From a virus, in IMG/VR virus record IMGVR_UViG_3300028557_000031, positions 1 through 64,000 of that record: a stretch of 64,000 bases of DNA. The stretch is one strand, 5' to 3'. The number at the start of each line of letters is the position of its first letter. Within the stretch, counting starts at the first letter, position 1. Below the pieces are notes generated by a model, which worked only from the letters and a program-made list of their open reading frames with translations, was not told the origin of the DNA and made no database searches. A program made the position numbers and the translations under genes. This document shows, piece after piece, positions 16,293 to 23,942 of this stretch.

Positions 16293-16457
16293 TTAAATCA
16301 TATCAGGATTATCACCATCATTATCCTTTATCGAATTCAATATACTTGGTAATGCAAGTGCCAACAAAGACCACCAAGGATTCTCAAAGTGGTAAACAAT
16401 ATATCCAATTAATAGAATAAATGCGAGTCCCAAAACAATTATCGCTAATTCTTTCAT
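16293..16457 (-). CDS. Small two-TM membrane protein
   Basis: 54 aa from the internal Met (MKELAIIVLG), whose ATG overlaps the preceding stop as ATGA. Two hydrophobic segments, LAIIVLGLAFILLIGYIV and WWSLLALALPSIL, then an acidic tail. Could be holin- or immunity-like; unproven. Confidence 0.65.
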   Translation of the reverse strand: MKELAIIVLGLAFILLIGYIVYHFENPWWSLLALALPSILNSIKDNDGDNPDMI

Positions 16458-16744
16458 TGTTCCCAATCTGAAAATTTCAAACCCCACATCAAACCAATCA
16501 TAGCCATTTCCCTTTCCGCAAGGTGTTTGTTGATTCTAAGATTTTTTCTTATAAATTCAGTACCCCACAACTGCCATTCATCATTTTGAGCTTTGGTCAT
16601 TTCCCATTCCTGATACCAAGAATCTTTTCTGTCTTTAATATCCTCGTAAGAAATATTATGACCTGCAATATAAAACATTTTGTTGATTAGTTCTTCAACA
16701 ACTTTCTGATTTTTTTCCTGTTTTGATAATCGCTTCTTTGTCAT
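16454..16744 (-). CDS. Hypothetical protein
   Basis: 96 aa, basic N-terminus (MTKKRLSKQEKNQK), Trp-rich middle, no recognised domain. Coupled by one-base-type overlaps to the HAD gene upstream and the membrane protein downstream. Confidence 0.68.
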   Translation of the reverse strand: MTKKRLSKQEKNQKVVEELINKMFYIAGHNISYEDIKDRKDSWYQEWEMTKAQNDEWQLWGTEFIRKNLRINKHLAEREMAMIGLMWGLKFSDWEQ

Positions 16745-17334
16745 TACATTAAAAATTTTATAATTTTATCCTTTATACCTGATTGCTTTATACCTTCCCA
16801 AGACCTTGGTGTTTGAACAAAATTACTTAAGCCTGGTTTGTTATCTGAACCATCTCTGTCAGAAAATTGAGCACCCAAAAAATCTATAGACATATCCAAA
16901 TCATCAACCGCAACCCAATGAGTAATCTCAGGATGAGATTCCAACCAATGTTGAATTTCCATGAATCTCTCTAATTCCAAATCAGCCCTGAATCTTAGTT
17001 TAGCCCATTCAGATGGAAATAAATCTTTAAACATTCCTGTGGTATCTATTGGTCTTTTAATAACACCCTGTGATAAGTAATAATCTCCAAGTTCCTCGAG
17101 TGTTGCGTGAAACCTCCAATCTGAACTCACCACATATTCTGCGCCTGTTTTCTCAAGAATTTTGTTGAAAACCTTAATCGCTTTTGGGTCGAAGTTATCA
17201 AATCGAACATATACAGGTAAGTCATTTGCTGATGTACCCATAGTTCTACCCTCTTTGATTTGTTTCTTCCTACGAGAACCCCAGTTCTCTGCCAAGCAGA
17301 TTACACCATCATTATCTAAGAATATTACTTTCAT
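16744..17334 (-). CDS. HAD-superfamily phosphatase-like protein
   Basis: 196 aa from MKVIFLDNDG. Motif I FLDNDG (nucleophile Asp and acid Asp), motif II VVSSDW, and late acidic motif VAVDDLD agree with HAD phosphohydrolases of the RNA-repair-associated (SAK-like) group. Substrate unknown; a polynucleotide 3'-phosphatase role is a hypothesis. Start chosen at the Met directly before motif I, 23 nt inside the previous gene. Confidence 0.82.
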   Translation of the reverse strand: MKVIFLDNDGVICLAENWGSRRKKQIKEGRTMGTSANDLPVYVRFDNFDPKAIKVFNKILEKTGAEYVVSSDWRFHATLEELGDYYLSQGVIKRPIDTTGMFKDLFPSEWAKLRFRADLELERFMEIQHWLESHPEITHWVAVDDLDMSIDFLGAQFSDRDGSDNKPGLSNFVQTPRSWEGIKQSGIKDKIIKFLM

Positions 17335-17494
17335 CTTGAATTGATTTGTAGTGAGATTCATAATATGTGAGTGGCATCAAATGTCCCTTTTCACCTGATA
17401 TTGCTTCTTTGAGTGTTGAATAATGAAACACTTGGTCATTGGAAACAACAACCCAATTTTTTTGGTTTGCTAAGTTTGGTCTAGTTAAATACAT
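17312..17494 (-). CDS. Small hypothetical protein
   Basis: 60 aa (MYLTRPNLANQKNWVVVSND...). Overlaps the next start by 23 nt and the upstream gene by 14 nt, consistent with an operon. No motif recognised. Confidence 0.55.
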   Translation of the reverse strand: MYLTRPNLANQKNWVVVSNDQVFHYSTLKEAISGEKGHLMPLTYYESHYKSIQDESNILR

Positions 17495-17636
17495 AATACA
17501 ACAAAGATACAACAAAAATTACTACCAAACTAATAAAGGCGATTTTATATCCTCCTTGAATTTTGTGTTTTGACCTACCTTGCCAATCCTCGGGGTTCCA
17601 AGATTCTTTCCAATTGTCAGAATATTTGTTTCTCAT
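17481..17636 (-). CDS. Small C-terminally anchored membrane protein
   Basis: 51 aa. Hydrophilic N-terminus (MRNKYSDNWKESWNPEDW) then one TM segment IAFISLVVIFVVSLLYYVF. Unknown function. Confidence 0.6.
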   Translation of the reverse strand: MRNKYSDNWKESWNPEDWQGRSKHKIQGGYKIAFISLVVIFVVSLLYYVFN

Positions 17637-17666
17637 ATTTTTTTTAGTTATTACAGAATGACTTGT

Positions 17667-17731
17667 AGCCCGACGGGGAATCGAACCCCTGAGTAAAAAC
17701 CAGGTGCTCTATCTATTTGAGCTAATATCCC
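17667..17731 (-). tRNA. tRNA-like, Lys(UUU) loop, defective acceptor
   Basis: Anticodon stem CCTGG/TCAGG with loop TTTTTAC, D arm GCTC/GAGC and T-loop TTCGATT are present, but the expected acceptor strands GGGATAT and TCGGGCT hardly pair. It is either a decayed tRNA or one needing repair. Confidence 0.55.
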
Positions 17732-17774
17732 TATTTGTTATTACAAATATAGAATAATAACATAAAAGACCAAA

Positions 17775-18557
17775 TTATTTTTCGATTCTTTTATTGAATG
17801 TGAAAACAGGATTTTGACAAAATCTTTGGTCGGTGACATAACATCGGTCTAAACCCATGATAATGTTGACATCATTTTCTAATGAAATTAATGGATGCAA
17901 GTCTTTTATCATTCCATGGAGTGAAACATGTTCCATCCAAAAATAAGCCAAAAAAGTTTTGATATATTTTTTTGGGACAACATTAAAAACATTTCCAGTT
18001 ACCCTATTGTATGTATTCCAAAACCAAAACTCGCTTCCCAATGATTCAACCATACTTTCTTTTTCATCCGTATAAAAACGAAAATCAGTCTCCGCCCACA
18101 AAAAGTTCATTTTGTTTTCGTTAATATTCAATTTTGAGATTGGGAGTTTGAATTGAGTGTCCGCCCTAACAAATACATACAAATCATATTCGGGAATTTC
18201 ATCGTGTAATTTAAGAAATCTTCCACCACTTCTGAAATTTCCAGGACCCCATTGCATGGGTACTTTTAATTGGTATAATTTACCAAGAAACTTTAAATCT
18301 TGATTAGAGATTTCATCGTAATCCAAATCAATTGCATAATATTCCTCTTTGAATTGTTGAAAATATTTGTGTTTGTTTGTTACCAAAGCGGTGTCAATCT
18401 TATAACCTAAACTCCTAAGAGGTTTGTAAATCATTTTCTGATGATTCGGACGATTGTCCCTCATGTCAACAGAATAGGTATAAGAACCACTATAATCCAA
18501 AACCTTTTCGGAATATCCATTTCCGATATAGATTACTAAACAAGTTTTATTAAACAT
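17775..18557 (-). CDS. Putative glycosyltransferase-like protein
   Basis: 260 aa. N-terminus CLVIYIGNGYSEKV and the segment YDLYVFVRADTQFKLPIS with RAD resembling a DxD-type nucleotide-sugar site; the C-terminal LENDVNIIMG motif resembles those of small GT-A enzymes of viral or capsular loci. Not a firm family match. Other glycan genes are nearby at 24546 and 26761. Confidence 0.5.
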   Translation of the reverse strand: MFNKTCLVIYIGNGYSEKVLDYSGSYTYSVDMRDNRPNHQKMIYKPLRSLGYKIDTALVTNKHKYFQQFKEEYYAIDLDYDEISNQDLKFLGKLYQLKVPMQWGPGNFRSGGRFLKLHDEIPEYDLYVFVRADTQFKLPISKLNINENKMNFLWAETDFRFYTDEKESMVESLGSEFWFWNTYNRVTGNVFNVVPKKYIKTFLAYFWMEHVSLHGMIKDLHPLISLENDVNIIMGLDRCYVTDQRFCQNPVFTFNKRIEK

Positions 18558-18593
18558 ACTTGTAGTAAAATAGTTATTTCTGCGGTAAAGTAA

Positions 18594-19535
18594 TTATATC
18601 TGTCCACCTTCAGCCGTATTTGCTTCGGGTTCATATAAATCCACCTCTACTGGGAAATCTCTTAATTCAGTTTGTATTGCTCGGACCATTGGAGTTTCTT
18701 CCTGATACGACTTTTCAAGCTCTTTATAGAGAGAATAAGAAGTTTGCCACGATTGTTCATTGAGTTGCCTGTTAGTGAAAGAATCTTTTACAAACAAAAT
18801 GTCTTTTATTACATCCATAATCGCATTTGGTAATTCACACAACATGGAATCAACTCTGTCGTCAACCATATTCCAAAAACTTAGCTCGGTTCCCTTATCT
18901 GAATGATTTCTATAAAAAACGGCAACTTTTTTTCCACTAATCTTATTGATACAATATACAAGTTTTCCATCTTCTGTATAATTGAAAAACTGACCCTGAT
19001 ATTTTTCAGAGGCGGTACACCATTTGGTCCCATAACCGTATTTTTGAGAAGCCTCAGCGGTAAATGGTCGAACAATTAACCATTCATCATCCTCATAATC
19101 TCTGAAAACTTGTTTTTGTAGTTTTTTTGAAATGTTCTTGAGTTTAATCAAACTTATTAATTGATGAATTTCTGAAATGTCCTTGATTTGCGTGACATCC
19201 ATACCAGGTAATTGATTCTTTTCGGCAGCATCAATGAGATTTACCATCGACCTAACCAACTCAGATTCGAAAGAACCTAAAAACTGATAAATCAAAGGTA
19301 TTTGTTCGTCTGAAATATTTTTTAACTCCAAATTATAGATATCTCGTATTTCTCTACGAAAATCATCTATATGGTTTTTTTTAAAATTCCTCTGACTATA
19401 ATTCTTCGTAAATAGTTTAACCATTAGGGGTGTATACTTGTTAGTTTTACTTGGGTCAAGTAACATAATCACATCCAACAAATTCATTTTCATGAACTCC
19501 GAAGTTTGTTCTATAATGTCAGTTCGTTTTGCCAT
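18594..19535 (-). CDS. Conserved phage protein with KWCTA motif
   Basis: 313 aa. The segment WLIVRPFTAEASQKYGYGTK, then WCTAS and further strands (KLVYCINK, KVAVFYRN), is a pattern I associate with large T4-like phage proteins of unknown role that carry a conserved TKWCT box. Single gene between intergenic gaps. Soluble and charged. Confidence 0.7.
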   Translation of the reverse strand: MAKRTDIIEQTSEFMKMNLLDVIMLLDPSKTNKYTPLMVKLFTKNYSQRNFKKNHIDDFRREIRDIYNLELKNISDEQIPLIYQFLGSFESELVRSMVNLIDAAEKNQLPGMDVTQIKDISEIHQLISLIKLKNISKKLQKQVFRDYEDDEWLIVRPFTAEASQKYGYGTKWCTASEKYQGQFFNYTEDGKLVYCINKISGKKVAVFYRNHSDKGTELSFWNMVDDRVDSMLCELPNAIMDVIKDILFVKDSFTNRQLNEQSWQTSYSLYKELEKSYQEETPMVRAIQTELRDFPVEVDLYEPEANTAEGGQI

Positions 19536-19586
19536 AATAAAATAATTTATGTAAAGATAAGAAAGAAAAAAGTCACAACCAAAGAC

Positions 19587-19594
19587 TATTTATA
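19587..19594 (+). promoter_or_regulatory. Late-type motif before TPT gene 2
   Basis: TATTTATA, 15 nt upstream of ATG 19610. Confidence 0.5.
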
Positions 19595-19609
19595 ATAAGT
19601 TATTAAAAA

Positions 19610-21118
19610 ATGCCCACAGCTCGTCCTTTTGCTTATAATCCAGGTTCCCCTATTGCTGGAACTGAACAAGTCGGTGATATTGCCGTGGGTATAACTCCAC
19701 AAAACTATTCGGGAGGATACGGAGGAGTCCGTTGGTGGAATGGACCCGACGAAGACTTGGGATATATTATTTGTTACTCAGTTCCAACAGAGGACCACCC
19801 AAGCCCTGACGGACCAATTGCTGGTGTTGGATTTTTTAGGTCAAAATTCTTAACTGAACCATCCTTTATTGAAATTGCAGAATATGTTTCAAATGGACAA
19901 ACATTTGCAACTGGTGCTGATGCAAAAATTTGGTTGAATGCAAATGGTTATTGGACCTCCTATGATGCTGTTAGTGTTACACCTACTCCAACACCAACCC
20001 CTACCGAAACTATACCGGTTACCCCAAATCCAACAGGAACTCCAACACGAACTCCAACACGAACTCCAAGACCTACGGTTACTCCAACTAACACACCTTA
20101 CCCACCTAACACATATAAATTCTATTTGACTGAGGGTTCAAATCCTGTTGTCCCACAAAGTAATGGTGATATCATGTTTATCACTTCAGGAGATACGATA
20201 ACATACAATCCAAATGATAGTTTTGAATTTGTGTTTACGGCAATCGATAAATCAGGAACTTCACATCCTGAATATGATGATTTATTAATTTATGGTGGAA
20301 CAATTACATTGACACAAGATACCAATACTTACATTGCAAGTGGTGACAGTGGATTTTTCTCTTATACTTCAACAATTGTAAGTTACTATTCAGCAAATTC
20401 TTTAGATGTAACACAGCTTTCGGCAAATCCGTTTGTTTCTGGAAGTCCAATCTATTTAACTGCCTCTATTAATTATCCACCAACACCAACTCCAACAAAT
20501 ACTCCAACTAACACAGAAACACCTACCGAAACTCCAACTCAAACTCCTACACCAAGTGTAACTGTTGGACTAACTCCAACAATGACGCCAAGTAATTCGC
20601 CGACTCCTTCGGTAACGGCGTATATTACTCCAAACCCAACTGAAACTCCGATAAATACGCCAACTAATACGGAAACATCAACCCCAACTCCAACACCTGC
20701 TGGACCAGGACAATATTTTTTCTTCCTTCCTGATGGGGCTACACCATCCAATCCAGATAGTCCAGGTAATATAATGTTTCTTTCAGAAACTAGTGGACCT
20801 CAACTTGTAACATATAATTGGAATTTAGCTTTCTCTGCTTATATTAATGCAACAGATGCTTCTGGATTAAACCATCCTGATTATTACGATACTTTAACTT
20901 ATGGAGGTACAGTAACAATGACTCAAGGGGCAAATACAATAATCTTCAGTGGTAATCCTTCAGTGTTTGTTGATTACGGAAGTGGTATTCTTGCAGTTGA
21001 CCCTGTAACAATTCAAAGTAGTAGTTTTGTTTCAAGTACTCCGATAAACGTATTAGTTGAGGTAAATTATCCTCCAACACCCACACCAACAAATACAGTT
21101 ACCCCAACACCATCATAA
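19610..21118 (+). CDS. Large Thr/Pro-linker surface or fibre protein
   Basis: 502 aa. An N-terminal domain of about 120 residues, then TPT linker 1, a globular domain beginning [22 protein letters not shown] linker 2 (roughly 290-365), and a second copy of the globular domain beginning [20 protein letters not shown]. The two globular domains share the order NIMF, TYN, TxTxxxNT and SSxF/VxSxPI. Likely a repetitive fibre or head-decoration protein. It ends at TAA 21116 within a further linker, and a domain-like sequence continues in frame beyond the stop. Confidence 0.8.
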   Translation: MPTARPFAYNPGSPIAGTEQVGDIAVGITPQNYSGGYGGVRWWNGPDEDLGYIICYSVPTEDHPSPDGPIAGVGFFRSKFLTEPSFIEIAEYVSNGQTFATGADAKIWLNANGYWTSYDAVSVTPTPTPTPTETIPVTPNPTGTPTRTPTRTPRPTVTPTNTPYPPNTYKFYLTEGSNPVVPQSNGDIMFITSGDTITYNPNDSFEFVFTAIDKSGTSHPEYDDLLIYGGTITLTQDTNTYIASGDSGFFSYTSTIVSYYSANSLDVTQLSANPFVSGSPIYLTASINYPPTPTPTNTPTNTETPTETPTQTPTPSVTVGLTPTMTPSNSPTPSVTAYITPNPTETPINTPTNTETSTPTPTPAGPGQYFFFLPDGATPSNPDSPGNIMFLSETSGPQLVTYNWNLAFSAYINATDASGLNHPDYYDTLTYGGTVTMTQGANTIIFSGNPSVFVDYGSGILAVDPVTIQSSSFVSSTPINVLVEVNYPPTPTPTNTVTPTPS

Positions 21119-21328
21119 ATCCCATCCTCAGGATTTACAGTCACAGTACAAGAAATTGGGTCTGATGTTGTTTGGTCGGGTTCCGGTAATTTGAACCTGA
21201 CTAACTTAACATTTCAAAATAGCAGCACATTGACCGCAGGATTTTCAGCTACTCAAGCAATTTGGGCTGCAGGTCCGAGGTTTTCAAAATATATTTTGCC
21301 ATGTTTTTTTTTTCTTAAAATTAGTTAA
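21119..21328 (+). pseudogene. In-frame fibre domain after stop codon
   Basis: After TAA 21116-21118 the same frame continues for about 52 residues of coherent protein: SGFTVTVQEIGSDVVWSGSG and on to QAIWAAGP, a pattern known from phage structural C-terminal domains, then degenerates to poly-Phe. Either a nonsense mutation has truncated the gene, or occasional readthrough makes an extended form. Confidence 0.6.
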
Positions 21329-21363
21329 TTAAAAATTTAAAGTCAAATAGCGGAAAAACTTTA

Positions 21364-21438
21364 GGGTGAATAATGGGAATCGAACCCACGACGCTCGGAA
21401 CCACAAACCGATGCTCTACCAACTGAGCTATATCCACC
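21364..21438 (-). tRNA. tRNA-His(GUG)
   Basis: 75 nt. Acceptor GGTGGAT/ATTCACC (one G-T), loop TTTGTGG, T-loop TTCGATT, discriminator C as expected for His. Confidence 0.87.
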
Positions 21439-21447
21439 GTAAAAAAC

Positions 21448-21550
21448 GTCGGGGTAGGAATCCCACCTACAAGCGAGAACAACCCTTTAAAAGGGTCTTG
21501 ATGTTCTCCATTCAAAATTGAATGTGCCTTTGTCAATTCAGCCACCCGAC
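21448..21550 (-). tRNA. tRNA-like type II RNA, anticodon unresolved
   Basis: About 103 nt. Acceptor GTCGGG/CCCGAC, T stem GTAGG/CCTAC with unusual loop TGGGATT, Leu-like D region (GGCTGAATTG...GGCAC) and an oversized variable arm (GAGAAC/GTTCTC with inner AACCC/GGGTT type pairing). The anticodon stem CATTC/GAATG leaves only six loop bases AATTTT. Confidence 0.45.
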
Positions 21551-21560
21551 TAACCTATTT

Positions 21561-22103
21561 TTAATTTTTACCCACGACTTCAGCAACAACAAATCGTTCA
21601 CCCGATAACACAGGTGTCACTTCATGAAATAGACTTCCATCAAAAAGAATCGCCATTCCTTTTTCTTTAGGTACAACTTTATTATTAACAATTAATTCGC
21701 CACCCTCAAAGTCATCATTTAACATCAATATCACAAGCCATCTTGTATCGGATGAGGGAATGAAATCAATGTGTCTAGTATGTTTACCACCTAAAGGATA
21801 ATGAGTAAAATAATGTGGGAATTCCAAAATAAAATTTGTAAGAATACATCCAAAACATTTTAAAAAAATATCCGATAGAAAAGGTAAATCATTTTTTTGT
21901 ATCCCAACAATATCAACAACTCTATTTGGAGCATTTATTCTTGTAATAGATTTTGAAGTAGTGTCCCACACATTTTTATCAATATCAATAAAAGAATTAA
22001 AACTATTCCAAAAGTTTATAACACTTTTAATTTCGTCATTAGAAATCACATTTCGGATTATTTTAAAATCACCATAGTCTTCTATATTTTTACAAATATC
22101 CAT
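21561..22103 (-). CDS. 2OG-Fe(II) oxygenase (prolyl 4-hydroxylase-like)
   Basis: 180 aa. Double-stranded beta-helix iron ligands HIDF (His111, Asp113) and LFHEVTPV (His160), with 2-oxoglutarate-binding Arg170 in SGER. The FEGGELIV strand is typical of the P4H-type family. Hydroxylation target unknown: phage or host protein, or sugar. One of five oxygenase-family genes in the window. Confidence 0.88.
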   Translation of the reverse strand: MDICKNIEDYGDFKIIRNVISNDEIKSVINFWNSFNSFIDIDKNVWDTTSKSITRINAPNRVVDIVGIQKNDLPFLSDIFLKCFGCILTNFILEFPHYFTHYPLGGKHTRHIDFIPSSDTRWLVILMLNDDFEGGELIVNNKVVPKEKGMAILFDGSLFHEVTPVLSGERFVVAEVVGKN

Positions 22104-22133
22104 TTGAAATTGTTTTGTAGAATAATAAATTAA

Positions 22134-22295
22134 TTATTTTTTTTCTTCAATTTGAGACTCCATCAATTCAATTGCCCTTTTTAAGTGATTAACATAAAAA
22201 GGTATGTCAAATTTGTCTTCCTTTCCATATGATTTAACTGAATCTTGAACATATTTCAGTTCCCAAAGTATTTCATTTACGGTTTCTTTTGTCAT
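22134..22295 (-). CDS. Small hypothetical helical protein
   Basis: 53 aa (MTKETVNEILWELKYVQDSV...), predicted helical and charged. Located between the oxygenase gene and a tRNA cluster. Confidence 0.6.
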   Translation of the reverse strand: MTKETVNEILWELKYVQDSVKSYGKEDKFDIPFYVNHLKRAIELMESQIEEKK

Positions 22296-22311
22296 AATTT
22301 AATAATTTAAG

Positions 22312-22409
22312 TGGTGTGAGCGGGATTCGAACCACGCGGCACGGTCTTTTTCACGGACTTGCTCTACCATGGGAGTATCATATGAGTACTCCACCTGAGC
22401 TATCACACC
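22312..22409 (-). tRNA. tRNA, probably Phe(GAA), with D-loop insertion
   Basis: 98 nt. Acceptor GGTGTGA/TCACACC and T-loop TTCGAAT are normal, but the D loop carries about 22 extra nt holding a GAGTA/TACTC hairpin, the T stem GCG-T-GG/CCCGC has a bulged T, and the anticodon stem around GTGAAAA has only three internal pairs. Confidence 0.6.
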
Positions 22410-22416
22410 ATTTTTG

Positions 22417-22497
22417 TACCGGAAGAGGGACTCGAACCCCCACGCTAAAAAGCAGATGCTCCTAAGGCATCCGTGTCTACCATTCCACCACACCGGC
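22417..22497 (-). tRNA. tRNA-Leu(UAG)
   Basis: 81 nt type II. Anticodon stem GATGC/GCATC, loop CTTAGGA, variable arm TGCTTTTTAGCGT, T-loop TTCGAGT. Acceptor has one mismatch. Confidence 0.87.
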
Positions 22498-22502
22498 ACT
22501 TA

Positions 22503-22650
22503 GTTGGTAGTAGTTGACTTTATCAGGAATCCCGCCTAACCCCCAAAAGAGGTTCAGCTTCACACACCATTAGAGAGAGGGTATATTCTTAGTGTGTACC
22601 CTTGCGATATGCTCTCTCATACTGTCAACTCACGCATTGTTACTACCAAC
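22503..22650 (-). ncRNA. Structured RNA candidate, tRNA-related
   Basis: Closed by GTTGGTAGTA (22503-22512) with TACTACCAAC (22641-22650) and GTTGAC/GTCAAC inside. Contains GAGAGAG/CTCTCTC and GGGTA/TACCC helices. The minus strand has a T-arm-like TTAGG, loop CGGGATT, CCTGA, like the unusual T-loop of the RNA at 21448. No ORF of note. Confidence 0.45.
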
Positions 22651-22733
22651 CGTTATTTGTTTTTAACATTTCAAAGACCTTATGTCTTAACAACACCACA
22701 AATATATGTCGACATTTTTATAAAACCAAATGT

Positions 22734-23222
22734 CTAAAAAACTTTTTCCGAATTTTGTTCAACCCAAGACAAACTTATAGAAACATGTTTAGAAGATTTC
22801 TTCTTAGACAACTCTATTTTGGTTTTAACAATTTCCAAAACCTTGTCAGTTGTACATTTCCAAATATTCTTACAAGTTAGACCATCTTTTTTATCAAACA
22901 AGGCAAAAAAGAAAGCATCGTTTCTTTCGACTCTATGAAGGTTGTCTTCGTGGATTCTGTCAAGTTGAAAGGTCCCCCCCTCTTTACAAGATAGGTATTC
23001 GTACTTTTCTTTACCGTCTTTAGAATATGCATCAGCACCATGTTTTGTCTTATGACATTTATGGTCGAGAATTTCAGACACCATCCATTCTTTAATAAAT
23101 CCTGGTGTTAACAGGTCTTGTTCGAACCCATTTTCTTTTTTATACAGGTTTAAAGTTCCCACTAGTAGAAGGAGGGGGTTTTCCTGTTGTCTTATTAAAT
23201 TTATCAATTCTTCTTGGGTCAT
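22734..23222 (-). CDS. Hypothetical, possible PD-(D/E)xK nuclease-like protein
   Basis: 162 aa. The segment KTKHGADAYSKDGKEKYEYL then SCKEGGT has the D...ExK-like arrangement (Asp in GADAY; Glu-x-x-x-Lys in YEYLSCK) seen in some restriction-type endonucleases. The spacing is only suggestive. Followed by an HEDN-rich strand and a Lys-rich tail. Starts 16 nt before the tRNA-Met acceptor on the other side of a gap. Confidence 0.5.
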   Translation of the reverse strand: MTQEELINLIRQQENPLLLLVGTLNLYKKENGFEQDLLTPGFIKEWMVSEILDHKCHKTKHGADAYSKDGKEKYEYLSCKEGGTFQLDRIHEDNLHRVERNDAFFFALFDKKDGLTCKNIWKCTTDKVLEIVKTKIELSKKKSSKHVSISLSWVEQNSEKVF

Positions 23223-23237
23223 AAGGGTATATGTTGG

Positions 23238-23311
23238 TGGGCCTGGCAGGAATCGAACCCGCGACCTCGAAATTATGAGTTTCTCGCTCTAACCGTCTGA
23301 GCTACAGGCCC
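23238..23311 (-). tRNA. tRNA-Met(CAU)
   Basis: 74 nt. Acceptor GGGCCTG/CAGGCCC perfect, loop CTCATAA, T-loop TTCGATT. Elongator or Ile-lysidine type cannot be distinguished by eye. Confidence 0.87.
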
Positions 23312-23429
23312 TGATGTTTTGTCAATTATAGAAAATCAATTTCATATTGTCAAATCGTTTACCTTGAAAGAGTTGAATTTCCGACATTTTTTATCTGAGT
23401 TAAAAGTGTTTAGTAAACTTTTTTTTGTT

Positions 23430-23452
23430 ACAATAAACCTCATTAGTTTATT
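23430..23452. repeat. AT-rich inverted repeat
   Basis: CAATAAAC, 7 nt, GTTTATTG, with a third half copy about 10 nt on. In the 160-nt gap between two tRNAs, where no gene is visible; may be a terminator-like hairpin. Confidence 0.4.
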
Positions 23453-23472
23453 GAGCAATTTTTAGTTTATTG

Positions 23473-23544
23473 TGACCCCGAGGCGATTCGAACGCCCGAC
23501 TAGTATGTTAAGACACACTGCTCTACCATCTGAGCTACGGGGTC
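23473..23544 (-). tRNA. tRNA, tentatively Lys(CUU) with 8-nt anticodon loop
   Basis: 72 nt. Acceptor GACCCCG/CGGGGTC and T stem GGGCG/CGCCT are sound. The best anticodon stem AGTGT/ATACT (one G-T) leaves an eight-base loop GTCTTAAC, so CUU is the likeliest anticodon but UUA or UAA cannot be excluded. Confidence 0.6.
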
Positions 23545-23624
23545 AGATTATTCGGTTAAAACTTAGTTGTTTACGCATCAAAATCTTAAAAAATGAACGA
23601 TAAAACAAACCAAAATGACCGAAA

Positions 23625-23861
23625 AATTTAACAAAGTATAACCAAGATTCTGTATTTAATCTATCATTAGTCTATTTGCCCCCACCTTACCCGACCAGCT
23701 CACCGTCGTGGGTTGTTTTGGGTTGCATCCTCGGTGGTAATGACGATATAAGGATGTGGACTTATAACTGACCATTATAAGTTTGTTCCCTTATATCTCC
23801 CACCTTAAGCGTGTGATGTCCTGAGTTTCCTCTCCTAAGAGCGACAGAACTTTGTTAAATT
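23625..23861 (-). ncRNA. rnpB: Compact RNase P RNA
   Basis: Catalytic RNA that trims tRNA 5' leaders. Read on the minus strand: P1 AATTTAACAAAG pairs with CTTTGTTAAATT; P2 TCTGTC pairs with GATAGA; P3 is CTC-TTAG-GAG; CR-I GAGGAAA is exact; P4 AAC(U)CAGGA pairs with UCUUGGUU, keeping the conserved bulged U; CR-V ACAGAA is exact and AATGA precedes it. The specificity region has a GATATAAGG/CCTTATATC helix. About 237 nt against 350-400 nt in bacteria. The protein subunit was not found here. Confidence 0.88.
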
Positions 23862-23942
23862 TTTTTTTTCAGGTTTAGGTTCAGGTTCTTCGGGTTTCGG
23901 TGGAACATTCCACATTTCATCCCAAAAGGTATATTCACTCAT
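23835..23942 (-). CDS. Small Pro/Glu-rich protein overlapping rnpB
   Basis: 35 aa (MSEYTFWDEMWNVPPKPEEP...). Its ATG overlaps the previous TGA as ATGA. The last 27 nt read into the 5' end of the RNase P RNA, so translation and the RNA gene share sequence. Coding status is supported by coupling only. Confidence 0.5.
   Translation of the reverse strand: MSEYTFWDEMWNVPPKPEEPEPKPEKKNLTKFCRS

Noticed and set aside
19978-20715. Second block of short repeats
   Set aside because: Coding TPT linkers of the 19610 gene, not an array.
21116-21118. Stop-codon reassignment in the phage (TAA as sense)
   Set aside because: Many other genes end in TAA cleanly; the event is local.
22602-22880. Plus-strand ORF of 92 aa
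   Set aside because: Runs across a structured RNA and the antisense of the 22734 gene.
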